From: DASSTY01 sp035760645
GTDB taxonomy: Bacteria; Gemmatimonadota; Gemmatimonadetes; Gemmatimonadales; GWC2-71-9
NCBI GenBank assembly: GCA_035760645.1
Contig: DASTSO010000033.1
Coordinates: forward strand, 1-16,839
Direction: 5' to 3'
Length of the DNA stretch: 16,839 nucleotides
In this document: piece after piece, positions 1-7,339 of the stretch
Layout of the letters: the number at the start of each line of letters is the position of its first letter
Numbering within the stretch: position 1 is the first letter of the stretch
Notes under the pieces: model-generated
What the model was told of the DNA's origin: nothing
What the model saw: only the letters and a program-made list of their open reading frames with translations
Database searches by the model: none
Made by a program: the position numbers and the translations under genes

Positions 1-78
1 ACGGCGGGACGGCGGGAACGACGCTCCCGGTGGCGGAAGACTGCGGCGCCCGGGAGCCCACTCCCGCCGTCCCGCCGT
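1..78. repeat. Nested inverted repeat over the putative sufS start
   Basis: Positions 1-17 are the exact reverse complement of 62-78 (17 bp). Inside this, 23-30 is the reverse complement of 50-57 (8 bp, GCTCCCGG/CCGGGAGC). The right outer arm belongs to a short tandem array of the 8-nt unit CCCGCCGT (three full units plus a partial one, about 63-92). The only in-frame start codon I can find for sufS (GTG at 30) is at the top of the inner stem. This is seen directly in the sequence. Whether the structure forms in DNA or RNA, and whether it affects sufS, is inference. Confidence 0.75.
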
Positions 79-1310
79 CCCGCCGTCCCGCCCCGCTCGA
101 CGTCGATTCCCTCCGGGCCGACTTCCCCATCCTCGCGACCACCGTCCGTGGCCGGCCGCTCGTCTACCTCGACAGCGCGGCGACGAGCCAGAAGCCGCGC
201 TGCGTGATCGACGCCGAGCGGCGCTACTACGAAGCGCAGAACGCCAACATCCACCGCGGCGTCTACCAGCTCAGCGCCGACGCGACGCTCGCATACGACC
301 GGGTGCGGGAGCAGGTGGCCCGCTTCCTGGGGGCGGCGAGCCCCAACGAGGTGGTCTTCACCCGCGGCACCACCGAGGCGATCAACCTCGTGGCCCAGAC
401 GTGGGGCCGCGCGAACCTCGCTCCGGGCGACGAAGTGCTCCTCACCACGATGGAGCACCACTCGAACATCGTCCCCTGGCAGCTCGTCGCCGAGCAGACG
501 GGGGCGCGGGTCGTGGCCGCACCGATCACCGATGCGGGCGAGCTCGACCTCGCGGCGTTCGAGCGGCTCCTCACCGAGCGCGTGAAGCTCGTCGGGATCG
601 TGCACGTCTCCAACGCCCTCGGCACGATCAACCCCGTCGAGGCGGTCGTCCGGCTCGCGCACGCGCGCGGGATCCCGGTGCTGGTGGACGGGGCGCAGAG
701 CGCGCCGCACCTCGGGGTGGACGTCCAGGCGCTGGGGTGCGACTTCTTCGTCTGCAGCGCGCACAAGATGCTGGGCCCGACGGGCGTCGGGCTCCTCTGG
801 GCGCGCGAGGCGCTGCTCGAGCGGATGCCGCCCTGGCAGGGCGGCGGCGACATGATCCAGCGCGTCTCCTTCGAGCGGAGCACCTGGGCGCCGGTGCCGC
901 AGAAGTTCGAGGCGGGCACGCCCAACATCGCCGGCGTCGTCGCCTTCGGCGCGGCGCTCGCGTATCTCGAGCGCGTCGGGCTCGCCGGGATCGCGGCGCA
1001 CGAGGACGCGCTCCTCGCCTACGCCACCGCGCGGGTGGCGGAGGTGCCGGGGCTCCGCGTCGTCGGCACCGCGGCGCACAAGGCGAGCGTCCTCTCCTTC
1101 GTGATGGAGGGGGCGCACCCGCACGACATCGGCACGATCCTCGACGGCGACGGGATCGCGATCCGCGCCGGCCACCACTGCGCCCAGCCCCTGATGCGCC
1201 GGCTCGGCGTCCCCGCGACGGCGCGCGCGTCGTTCGCGCTCTACAACACGGCCGACGAGGTGGACGCGCTCGTGCGCGGGCTCCAGCGCGTGCGCGAGGT
1301 GCTCGGCTGA
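30..1310 (+). CDS. sufS: SufS-type (group II) cysteine desulfurase
   Basis: PLP-dependent enzyme that takes sulfur from L-cysteine, giving alanine and an enzyme-bound persulfide for Fe-S cluster assembly in the cytoplasm. Visible residues in the 426-aa product are TTMEHHSN (about 139-146), the PLP aspartate in VLVDGAQS (D220), the Schiff-base lysine in SAHKMLGPTG (K246), and the catalytic cysteine in the group II context RAGHHCAQPLMRRLG (C384). Family proteins are about 405-415 aa and begin close to the motif LDVDSLRADFPIL, which here starts at residue 23. The first 20 or so residues are therefore extra. The GTG at 30 is the only in-frame start candidate seen; the frame stays open to base 1, so the true start could lie outside the window. 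The stop TGA overlaps the ATG of sufU by one base, so translation is coupled. The function is secure, the start is not. Confidence 0.95.
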   Translation: MAEDCGAREPTPAVPPSRRPAPLDVDSLRADFPILATTVRGRPLVYLDSAATSQKPRCVIDAERRYYEAQNANIHRGVYQLSADATLAYDRVREQVARFLGAASPNEVVFTRGTTEAINLVAQTWGRANLAPGDEVLLTTMEHHSNIVPWQLVAEQTGARVVAAPITDAGELDLAAFERLLTERVKLVGIVHVSNALGTINPVEAVVRLAHARGIPVLVDGAQSAPHLGVDVQALGCDFFVCSAHKMLGPTGVGLLWAREALLERMPPWQGGGDMIQRVSFERSTWAPVPQKFEAGTPNIAGVVAFGAALAYLERVGLAGIAAHEDALLAYATARVAEVPGLRVVGTAAHKASVLSFVMEGAHPHDIGTILDGDGIAIRAGHHCAQPLMRRLGVPATARASFALYNTADEVDALVRGLQRVREVLG

Positions 1311-1777
1311 TGGCGGCGCTCGACCAGCTCTATCAGGACGTGATCCTGGAGCACAACCGCGCGCCGCGGAACTTCCGCGCGATGCCCGACGCCTCCGCCC
1401 ACGCCGACGGGATCAACCCGCTCTGCGGCGACGAGGTCACCGTCTGGCTCCGGCTGGACGCGGACGAGCGCATCGCGGACGTGAGCTTCCAGGGCCAGGG
1501 CTGCGCCATCTCGAAGGCGAGCGCCTCCATCATGACGCAGGCGGTGAAGGGGAAGACCCGCGCCGAGGCGCTCGCGCTCTTCGAGCGCTTCCACCTGCTC
1601 GTGACGGGCCGGGCGGGCGCGGCCGCGGAGGACGAGGCGGCCGCCCGCGCCGCCTTCGGCAAGCTCGCCGTCTTCGCCGGCGTGAGCGCCTACCCGACCC
1701 GCGTCAAGTGCGCGAGCCTCGGCTGGCACACGCTCAAGGCGGCGCTCGAGGGCGCGGGCGAAGTCAGTACGGAATAG
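1310..1777 (+). CDS. sufU: SufU zinc-dependent sulfur-transfer protein
   Basis: A 155-aa protein that accepts the persulfide sulfur from SufS and passes it to the SUF machinery (SufBCD). It is not the IscU scaffold. The zinc ligands of the SufU family are all visible: C39 and D41 in LCGDEV, C65 in GQGCAIS, and C134 in RVKCASLGW. The roughly 20-residue insertion that separates SufU from IscU is also present between the second and third cysteine (around 82-115). The ATG lies in TGATG, where the sufS stop overlaps the start, so the pair is translationally coupled and matches the adjacent sufS-sufU order known from Bacillus. SufB, SufC and SufD are not in the window; if clustered, they would lie upstream of base 1. 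Confidence 0.94.
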   Translation: MAALDQLYQDVILEHNRAPRNFRAMPDASAHADGINPLCGDEVTVWLRLDADERIADVSFQGQGCAISKASASIMTQAVKGKTRAEALALFERFHLLVTGRAGAAAEDEAAARAAFGKLAVFAGVSAYPTRVKCASLGWHTLKAALEGAGEVSTE

Positions 1778-1807
1778 TGATCCCAACTCACACGGAGTCC
1801 CATACAC

Positions 1808-2236
1808 ATGCCTTACGATCCCCGGCTCGTCGAGCCGATGCGTGACGAGATGCGCCGGATGGGCGCCAAGGAGCTCACCACCGTGGAGGAGGTCGACGCG
1901 GCGCTCGGCGACCCCAAGGGCACCACGCTCGTCTTCGTCAACTCGGTCTGCGGCTGCGCCGCGGGCAACGCGCGCCCGGCGCTCAAGCTCGCCCTCGAGC
2001 ACGGCGTGAAGCCGAGCGAGGTCGTCACCGTCTTCGCGGGCCAGGACCTCGACGCCACGGGCCGCGCGCGCCAGTACTTCGCCGACTACGCCCCGTCGAG
2101 CCCCTCGATGGCGCTGCTGCGCGACGGCGAGGTGGTGCACTTCGTCCACCGGCACCAGATCGAGGGCCGCTCGCCCCAGGCGATCGCCGCCGACCTCACG
2201 GCCGCGTTCGACAAGCACTGCGGCGCAGCCGTCTGA
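1808..2236 (+). CDS. brxB: Bacilliredoxin, BrxA/BrxB (YphP/YqiW) family
   Basis: A 142-aa thioredoxin-fold protein of the bacilliredoxin family, whose known members remove bacillithiol from S-bacillithiolated proteins or act as thiol oxidoreductases. The diagnostic CGC motif is present in VFVNSVCGCAAGNARP, with C48 as the presumed attacking cysteine and C50 as resolving cysteine. The N-terminus (MPYDPRLVEPMRDEM) and the HRHQIEG segment are also typical. A GGAG lies about 11 nt before the ATG. It follows sufU after 30 bp and probably shares its transcript. That suggests protection or recycling of protein thiols next to Fe-S assembly. Bacillithiol synthesis genes are not in the window, so the low-molecular-weight thiol used is unknown. 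BrxA and BrxB are not distinguishable by eye; the symbol is provisional. Confidence 0.9.
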   Translation: MPYDPRLVEPMRDEMRRMGAKELTTVEEVDAALGDPKGTTLVFVNSVCGCAAGNARPALKLALEHGVKPSEVVTVFAGQDLDATGRARQYFADYAPSSPSMALLRDGEVVHFVHRHQIEGRSPQAIAADLTAAFDKHCGAAV

Positions 2237-2253
2237 GCCGCGCGGAGGCGACG

Positions 2254-2538
2254 ATGGCCGGCCACGTCTTCCATCCGGGCCACGAGGAGCTCCACGGCGT
2301 CACCGTGGTGCTCGACCTCGCCGACGGGCGGGTCGTCGTCGGCCGCTACCACGACACCGAGCAGGGTCGCATGCGGCTGCACGACGTGGCGACCCACGAC
2401 CCGGCGGCGAGCGGCGTCCCGCGCGAGGAGTTCCTGCGCCGGACGCTCAAGTTCGGGCTCCGCACCGAGCAGAAGTTCCTCGCCGTCCCGGCGGCGGAGG
2501 TGCGGGAGCTGACGCCGCTCGGCGAGGTGGCGCTGTAG
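2254..2538 (+). CDS. Small conserved-looking protein of unknown function
   Basis: A 94-aa soluble protein, with no signal peptide or membrane segment. I do not recognise a named family. The first half has alternating hydrophobic residues and a run GVTVVLDL-DGRVVVGRYHD-GRMRLHDVATHD, resembling a small beta-barrel (SH3 or Sm-like) fold. It is rich in histidine near both the start and HDVATHD. The second half carries basic and hydrophobic residues (EEFLRRTLKFGLRTEQKFLAV) and ends in EVAL. The start ATG has an upstream GCGGAGG ribosome-binding site, and the gene follows the bacilliredoxin by 17 bp. It is the last gene before a strong terminator and so belongs to the suf-bacilliredoxin transcript. 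Its place suggests a thiol or metal-related role, but nothing in the sequence proves that. Confidence 0.75.
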   Translation: MAGHVFHPGHEELHGVTVVLDLADGRVVVGRYHDTEQGRMRLHDVATHDPAASGVPREEFLRRTLKFGLRTEQKFLAVPAAEVRELTPLGEVAL

Positions 2539-2561
2539 CACGCCCCGGACGGCGCCGATCG

Positions 2562-2595
2562 AGCCCCCGCGAACTCACACGAGTTCGCGGGGGCT
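2562..2595 (+). terminator. Hairpin terminator after the suf operon
   Basis: A perfect 15-bp stem (2562-2576 AGCCCCCGCGAACTC against 2581-2595) with a 4-nt ACAC loop lies 23 bp after the stop of the 94-aa gene. The downstream T tract is weak (TGGCGTTT), but the stem is long and GC-rich. It is the natural end of the sufS-sufU-bacilliredoxin transcript. Confidence 0.8.
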
Positions 2596-2703
2596 TGGCG
2601 TTTCACGCCGCCCGGGGAAACTCCCCGGCGACACCCCGCGTAGATCGCTCGCCGGCAACGGCCGCCGCGCCCGCGCCGAACCCTCTCCAGGAGCACACTC
2701 CCC
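2596..2703 (+). promoter_or_regulatory. Leader region of the ABC exporter operon
   Basis: This stretch separates the suf terminator from the ATPase gene and must hold its promoter unless there is read-through. Visible elements are a short hairpin (CCGGGG 2612-2617 with CCCCGG 2623-2628), a possible -10 box TAGATC at 2641-2646 with no convincing -35, and a clear ribosome-binding site AGGAG at 2689-2693, ten bases before the ATG at 2704. The ribosome-binding site is solid; the promoter is a guess. Confidence 0.35.
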
Positions 2704-3687
2704 ATGTCGGACCCGATCCTCTCGCTCGACCGGGTCGTCAAGCGCTACGCCGGGCACACGGCGGTGCGCGAGCTGTCGTTCGACGTGCCGCGCGGCGGCA
2801 TCTTCGGGCTCCTCGGCCCGAACGGCGCGGGCAAGACGACGACGATCCGGATGATCATGCACATCACCGTGCCGGACGCCGGGCGCATCACCCTCTTCGG
2901 CGAGCCGGCGAGCCGCGCGCTCGCCCCGCGGGTGGGCTACCTGCCCGAGGAGCGCGGGCTCTATCCGAAGATGGGCGTGCTCGAGCAGCTCGTCTTCCTG
3001 GGCGAGACGCGCGGCCTCGCGGCGCGCGAGGCGCGCCGGCGCGCCGCGGGCTGGCTCGAGCGGGTCGGGCTCGCCGACTGGACCGGACGCAAGGTGCAGG
3101 ACCTCTCGAAGGGGATGCAGCAGAAGGTGCAGTTCGTCGGCGCGCTGCTGCACGACCCCGAGCTCGTCGTGCTCGACGAGCCCTTCAGCGGCCTCGACCC
3201 CGTCAACAGCCAGGTGATGAAGGACGTCGTCGTGGACCTCGCGCGCGAGGGCCGCACGGTGGTCTTCTCGACCCACATCATGGAGCAGGCCGAGCGGATG
3301 TGCGACCGCGTCGTGATCATCGCGCGCGGGGAGAAGGTGGTGGACGGCCGGCTCGCCGACGTGAAGCGCGAGGGCGGGGGACGGCACGTCGCGCTCGTCT
3401 TCAGGCAGGGCCGGGAGCGCGCGGCGGCGGTGCTCGCCGACCGCACTCTGGTCGCGCGGGCGGACGACTACGGCGCGAGCGCCGAGGTGGAGCTCGCCCC
3501 CGCGGGCGACCCCGACCGGCTGCTGCGGGCGCTCGTCGAGGCGGGTGTGGGACTCGCGCGCTTCGAGGTGGTCGAGCCGTCGCTGCAGTCGATCTTCATC
3601 GCCAGGGTCGGCGCCGGGGCGGCCGTGGCGCCGGCGAGCGAGGACGGACGGAGCGCGGCGCACGCGCGGGAGGCGGCCCATGCGTGA
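2704..3687 (+). CDS. ABC exporter ATP-binding protein, NatA-like
   Basis: Cytoplasmic ATPase of a two-component ABC-2 exporter (327 aa). In order: Walker A GPNGAGKTT (38-46), the ABC-2 subgroup segment GYLPEERGLYPKM (78-90) where the usual Q-loop lies, signature LSKGMQQK (134-141, a known variant of LSGGQ), Walker B LVVLDEP (D158, E159) and H-loop STHIM (H191). After about residue 220 there is an extra C-terminal domain of about 100 aa, as in DUF4162-bearing NatA-type ATPases. The gene overlaps the permease by 8 nt, so the two are coupled and surely partners. Family members such as Bacillus NatAB export sodium, but many similar pairs export other substrates and the cargo cannot be read from the sequence, so I give no symbol. 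Confidence 0.93.
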   Translation: MSDPILSLDRVVKRYAGHTAVRELSFDVPRGGIFGLLGPNGAGKTTTIRMIMHITVPDAGRITLFGEPASRALAPRVGYLPEERGLYPKMGVLEQLVFLGETRGLAAREARRRAAGWLERVGLADWTGRKVQDLSKGMQQKVQFVGALLHDPELVVLDEPFSGLDPVNSQVMKDVVVDLAREGRTVVFSTHIMEQAERMCDRVVIIARGEKVVDGRLADVKREGGGRHVALVFRQGRERAAAVLADRTLVARADDYGASAEVELAPAGDPDRLLRALVEAGVGLARFEVVEPSLQSIFIARVGAGAAVAPASEDGRSAAHAREAAHA

Positions 3688-5005
3688 GCTGCGGAAGATC
3701 GGAGCGGTGCTGCGTCGCGAGTTCCTCTCGCGCGTGCGCACCCGGGCCTTCGTGATCGGCACGGTGCTGGGGCCGCTCCTCATGGCCGGCCTCATGATGT
3801 TCCCGGCGTTCCTCGAGAAGCGCCACACCCGGCCCGCCCACGTCGTCGTGGTGGATGCCGCGAGCGGCACCCTCGGCGCCCGCGTCGTCGAGCGGCTCGC
3901 GGGCGAGATGCGCGACACGGTGACCCGCACGCGCCCGCGCTACCGCGTCGAGCGCGTCGCGACCGCGCCCGCCCACGTGGACGCCGCGCGCGACTCGCTC
4001 GTCGCGCTCACCCGGGACACGCTCGCCGACGCGGCGCGGGTGGACGGGATCCTCGTCCTCACCGACAGCGGCGTGGCGAGCGGGAGGTTGCAGTACTACG
4101 GCACCAACGTCGGCAGCCTGCGCGAGATGGAGCGGCTGCAGCGCACGCTCACGCCGCTCCTCTTCGGCGAGCGCCTCGCGCGCGCCGGGGTGCCGCCCGC
4201 CGTCGTGCTCGGCGCCTTCGGGCGCATCGACCTCGCGCCGGTCAAGGTTAGCAACGGCGCGATCACCGGCGAGAGCGGCGAGGCGTCGTTCGTCCTCGCC
4301 TACGCGATGTCGTTCATCCTCTACCTGGCGCTCCTCATCTACGGCATGCAGGTGACGATGTCCACGATCGAGGAGAAGACGAACCGCATCGTCGAGGTGC
4401 TGGTCGCGAGCCTCTCGCCCTTCGAGCTGATGATGGGCAAGGTGCTCGGCGTGGCCGGCGTGGCGCTCGCGCAGCTCGCCATCTGGGGCGGCACCGCGAT
4501 GGCGCTCACCACCTGGCGCGAGGCGATCGCCGCGCGGCTCGGCGTCTCGGCCGCGAGCCTCGCCGCGCTCCCGATCCCGACGGTCAGCCCGGCGCTCCTG
4601 GGCGTCTTCCTCCTCTACTTCACGCTCGGCTTCCTCTTCTACGCCGCGCTCTACGCCGCGGTCGGCGCGATGTGCAACTCGACCGCCGAGGCGCAGCAGT
4701 CGCAGATGCCGATCACCGTGTGCATCATGGCCGGCCTCTTCCTCATGTTCCAGCTCATCGGCGACCCGAGCGGCGGGCTCGCGCGCACGCTCACCTTCGT
4801 GCCGCCGTTCGCGCCCTTCGTGGTGCCGGTGCGGTACTCGGTGTCGCCGCTCCCGGCGGGCACGCTGCTGCTCTCGACCGCGACCATGGTCGTCGGGATC
4901 CTCGTCGCCGTGTGGCTCGCGGCACGGATCTATCGCGTGGGCATCCTGAGCTACGGGAAGAAGCCCACCCTCGCCGAGCTCGCGCGCTGGGTGCGAACGG
5001 CGTGA
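3680..5005 (+). CDS. ABC-2 type permease, NatB-like
   Basis: A 441-aa membrane partner of the preceding ATPase. An N-terminal cytoplasmic stretch (MRELRKIGAVLRREFLSRVRTR) leads into TM1 (about 24-45), then a roughly 160-residue extracytoplasmic domain (about 46-200). A block of membrane segments follows at about 203-222, 254-278, 303-330, 344-361 and 395-415. The motif STIEEKTNRIVEVLVASLSP (228-247), typical of NatB-like ABC-2 permeases, lies just after TM2. The start is ATG 3680 inside the end of the ATPase gene; a longer frame reaching back to 3545 merely overlaps the ATPase. The pair forms one exporter, with substrate unknown. Confidence 0.92.
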   Translation: MRELRKIGAVLRREFLSRVRTRAFVIGTVLGPLLMAGLMMFPAFLEKRHTRPAHVVVVDAASGTLGARVVERLAGEMRDTVTRTRPRYRVERVATAPAHVDAARDSLVALTRDTLADAARVDGILVLTDSGVASGRLQYYGTNVGSLREMERLQRTLTPLLFGERLARAGVPPAVVLGAFGRIDLAPVKVSNGAITGESGEASFVLAYAMSFILYLALLIYGMQVTMSTIEEKTNRIVEVLVASLSPFELMMGKVLGVAGVALAQLAIWGGTAMALTTWREAIAARLGVSAASLAALPIPTVSPALLGVFLLYFTLGFLFYAALYAAVGAMCNSTAEAQQSQMPITVCIMAGLFLMFQLIGDPSGGLARTLTFVPPFAPFVVPVRYSVSPLPAGTLLLSTATMVVGILVAVWLAARIYRVGILSYGKKPTLAELARWVRTA

Positions 5006-5035
5006 GGAGGTAGGAACGACGACGCGGCGGAGGAG

Positions 5036-5178
5036 GTCGTCGCGAGCCCGCGCAGCGGGCGTGGCAATCTCCCAGTAGCCGCACCGGGGTCCACGGAGGG
5101 TCGTACTCTTACGGCCCTCCGTGGACTCCGGTCGCATGCGGGGCGCTTGCTTCGGGTGCTGCGCACCCTCGCGATGAC
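5036..5178. repeat. 143-bp palindromic intergenic element
   Basis: The two halves are imperfect reverse complements over about 64 bp each. The ends are GTCGTCGCGAG (5036-5046) and CTCGCGATGAC (5168-5178), differing at one position. Inner matches include GCGCAGC with TGCGC and a GCAA box. The core is a 16-bp stem, 5085-5100 against 5115-5130, with a single G:U position around a 14-nt loop (5101-5114). The end sequence GTCNTCGCGAG followed by GGCAATCTC resembles the widely scattered GTCATTGCGAG...GCAATCTC palindromic repeats seen in many bacterial genomes. It probably also ends the exporter transcript. Confidence 0.75.
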
Positions 5179-5226
5179 GCTCGGGGGCGGAACGCCCCTC
5201 GCCGCGCGCGCGTTAGATTCGTCGCC
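5179..5226 (+). promoter_or_regulatory. Putative mnmG promoter, possibly leaderless
   Basis: A hexamer TAGATT (5214-5219) ends 7 nt before the mnmG ATG, so transcription would begin at or one base before the start codon. No Shine-Dalgarno sequence precedes this ATG. A matching -35 at the right distance is not evident (AACGCC at 5191-5196). The close fit of a -10 box and lack of a ribosome-binding site suggest a leaderless mRNA, but this rests on one hexamer. Confidence 0.35.
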
Positions 5227-7113
5227 ATGGCATACCAGGAACCCTACGACGTGATCGTGATCGGCGGCGGCCACGCCGGGGCCGAGGCGGCGACGCTCGC
5301 CGCCCGGATGGGGGCGCGCACGCTGCTCGTCACGCAGAACCTCGAGACGATCGGCCAGATGTCGTGCAACCCGGCGATCGGCGGCATCGCCAAGGGGACC
5401 GTCGTGCGCGAGGTGGACGCGCTGGGCGGCGTCATGGGGCGCGCGACCGACCGGGCGCGGATCCAGTTCCGGATGCTCAACCGCTCGAAGGGCCCGGCGG
5501 TCTGGTCGCCGCGGGCGCAGTGCGACCGGGGGCTCTACCGGCGCGCCGTGCGCGAGGTGCTCGAGCGGCAGCCGCGGCTCGAGTTCGCGCAGGCCACGGT
5601 GGCGGGCCTGGTGATGGAAGGGGAGCGGGTCACGGGGATCGCGACCACCGATGGCCGTCGCTACGGCGCCAGGGCGGTGGTGCTGACGGCGGGGACCTTC
5701 CTGCGGGGGAGCATCCACCTCGGGCTGGAGACCCGGATTCCGGCCGGCCGGGCCGGCGACGCGCCCTCGGTGGAGATGTCGCAAGCCATTATGGGGCTTG
5801 GGCTTGCGGTCCAACGATTCAAGACCGGCACCCCTCCGCGCATCGACGGCCGGAGCGTGGACTTCTCCCGCTTCGAGCGGCAGGACGGCGAGCGCGAGCC
5901 GTATTGGTTCTCCTTCCACGAGCGAGCGCCGCACCCCGCGCAGCTCCCCTGCTGGCTCGGCTACACCGGGCCCGCGCTTCGGGAGATCATCGCGCGCCAC
6001 CTGAACGAGTCGGCCCTCTACGGCGGGGCGATCTCGGGCCGGGGCCCGCGCTACTGTCCGAGCATCGAGGACAAGATCGTCAAGTTCCCCGAGGCGGAGC
6101 GCCACCAGGTGTTCCTGGAGCCGGAGGGGCTCGAGACGGCGGAGATGTACGTCAACGGTCTCTCGAGCTCGCTGCCGGTCCCGGTGCAGCTCGCCTTCCT
6201 GCGCACGGTGCCGGGGTTGGAGCAGGTCCGGATGACCCGTCCCGGTTACGCCATCGAGTACGACTACTTCCCGCCGACCCAGCTCGCGCCGACGCTCGCC
6301 GTCCGGGCGGTGCCGGGACTCTTCTTCGCCGGCCAGATCAACGGGACGACGGGGTACGAGGAGGCGGCGGGGCAGGGTGCCGTCGCCGGGATCAACGCCG
6401 CGGCCCATGCGCTGGGGCGGGAGCCGCTGGTGCTCCGGCGGGACGAGGCGTTCATCGGGGTGCTCACCGACGACCTGGTGAGCCGGGGGGTGGACGAGCC
6501 CTACCGTCTCTTCACCAGCCGGAGCGAGTACCGGCTCCTGCTCCGGCAGGACAACGCGCTCCGCCGGCTCCTGCCGGTGGCGGAGCGCTACGGTCTGCTC
6601 TCCGACGCCGAGCGCCGCGCGGCGCACGAGCGATTGGAGGCGGAGGAGCGGGTGGGCGAGCTCGCCGCGACCACCGCGCTCGCCCCCGACGCGGCGAATC
6701 CGGTCCTCGAGGCGGCCGGGAGCACGCCGCTGCGGGATCGCACCCGGATTGCGGAGCTGGCGAAGCGGCCCGGCGTGACGTTGGTGGACCTCCTCCTGAG
6801 GGCAGGAGTGGAAGTGGCCCCGGAGGTCGCCCAGTGGGCGGAGATCGAGATCAAATACGGCGGCTACCTCGAGCGGGAGCGCTCGACGGCGGCCCGGCTC
6901 GCCCAGATGGAGGATTTCGCGCTGCCCGAGTCGCTCGACTACCGCGAGCTGCGCACCCTCTCCTACGAGAGCAGGGAGAAGCTCGCGCGGATCCGGCCGG
7001 AGACGCTGGGACAGGCGAGCCGGGTCCCGGGCGTGTCGCCTAGCGATCTGCAGAGCCTGGTGCTCGAGGTGCTCAAGCGCCGGGGAAGGGGTGAGGCGGC
7101 CTGTTTCACGTGA
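5227..7113 (+). CDS. mnmG: tRNA uridine 5-carboxymethylaminomethyl modification enzyme MnmG (GidA)
   Basis: FAD-dependent subunit of the MnmEG complex that, with MnmE, adds a (carboxy)methylaminomethyl group to C5 of wobble uridine 34 in certain tRNAs. The 628-aa product has the family length. Visible motifs: FAD Rossmann VIVIGGGHAGAEAA (9-22), CNPAIGGIAKG, TFLRGSIHLG, FKTGTPPRID, FFAGQINGTTGYEEAAGQG and FTSRSEYRLLLRQDNA, all hallmarks of GidA, with a helical C-terminal tRNA/MnmE-binding domain. The last codons and stop (Cys-Phe-Thr-TGA) are supplied by a perfect parS site. mnmG is often followed by rsmG (gidB) and then parA-parB; here rsmG is absent and a long noncoding region intervenes. 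Confidence 0.97.
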   Translation: MAYQEPYDVIVIGGGHAGAEAATLAARMGARTLLVTQNLETIGQMSCNPAIGGIAKGTVVREVDALGGVMGRATDRARIQFRMLNRSKGPAVWSPRAQCDRGLYRRAVREVLERQPRLEFAQATVAGLVMEGERVTGIATTDGRRYGARAVVLTAGTFLRGSIHLGLETRIPAGRAGDAPSVEMSQAIMGLGLAVQRFKTGTPPRIDGRSVDFSRFERQDGEREPYWFSFHERAPHPAQLPCWLGYTGPALREIIARHLNESALYGGAISGRGPRYCPSIEDKIVKFPEAERHQVFLEPEGLETAEMYVNGLSSSLPVPVQLAFLRTVPGLEQVRMTRPGYAIEYDYFPPTQLAPTLAVRAVPGLFFAGQINGTTGYEEAAGQGAVAGINAAAHALGREPLVLRRDEAFIGVLTDDLVSRGVDEPYRLFTSRSEYRLLLRQDNALRRLLPVAERYGLLSDAERRAAHERLEAEERVGELAATTALAPDAANPVLEAAGSTPLRDRTRIAELAKRPGVTLVDLLLRAGVEVAPEVAQWAEIEIKYGGYLERERSTAARLAQMEDFALPESLDYRELRTLSYESREKLARIRPETLGQASRVPGVSPSDLQSLVLEVLKRRGRGEAACFT

Positions 7114-7117
7114 AACA
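7102..7117. promoter_or_regulatory. parS site 1 (ParB-binding), inside the end of mnmG
   Basis: TGTTTCACGTGAAACA is a perfect 16-bp palindrome matching the bacterial chromosomal parS consensus TGTTNCACGTGAAACA in every position. It overlaps the last four codons of mnmG including the TGA stop (7111-7113). ParB is expected to load here as a CTP-dependent clamp and spread. It lies about 700 bp before parA on the same strand. Confidence 0.95.
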
Positions 7118-7169
7118 CCCCGTCTCTCACCCCTGTACCCCTCCGTGCGGACGCGGGATGCCGATGCGC

Positions 7170-7199
7170 CCCCGCTCCCGGCGTACGCCGGGAGCGGGG
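7170..7199. repeat. Perfect 30-nt palindrome, left copy
   Basis: All 15 base pairs match around the central GTAC at 7183-7186, with outer part CCCCGCTCCC and its complement. It lies 53 bp inside the left parS. The same 30 bases recur at 7541-7570, the mirrored position next to the right parS. With no loop it would form a cruciform or bind a dimeric protein. Confidence 0.9.
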
Positions 7200-7270
7200 C
7201 GTGGTGAGGGACAGGAGGCTCGGGTTCTGTGCGCCTGAATGGGTCCGCGCGTTGGCGGGCCTATCGAAGA

Positions 7271-7320
7271 GCCCGGGTTGGCACCCGGGCCTACTAGCCG
7301 GTCCACCCCTGCGGGGTGGA
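7271..7320. repeat. Two hairpins in the left arm
   Basis: GCCCGGGT (7271-7278) pairs with ACCCGGGC (7283-7290) around TGGC. TCCACCCC (7302-7309) pairs with GGGGTGGA (7313-7320) around TGC. Both have counterparts at the mirrored place in the right arm. Confidence 0.8.
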
Positions 7321-7339
7321 TGGCTCCGTGCCACGAGAA

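Noticed and set aside
3596..5137. A 513-codon minus-strand frame opposite the ABC permease
   Set aside because: His/Arg/Glu-rich antisense shadow with no domain; the plus strand encodes a clear NatB-like permease.
4951..6627. A 558-codon minus-strand frame opposite mnmG
   Set aside because: Antisense shadow of a highly conserved enzyme gene; it also crosses the 5036-5178 palindrome.
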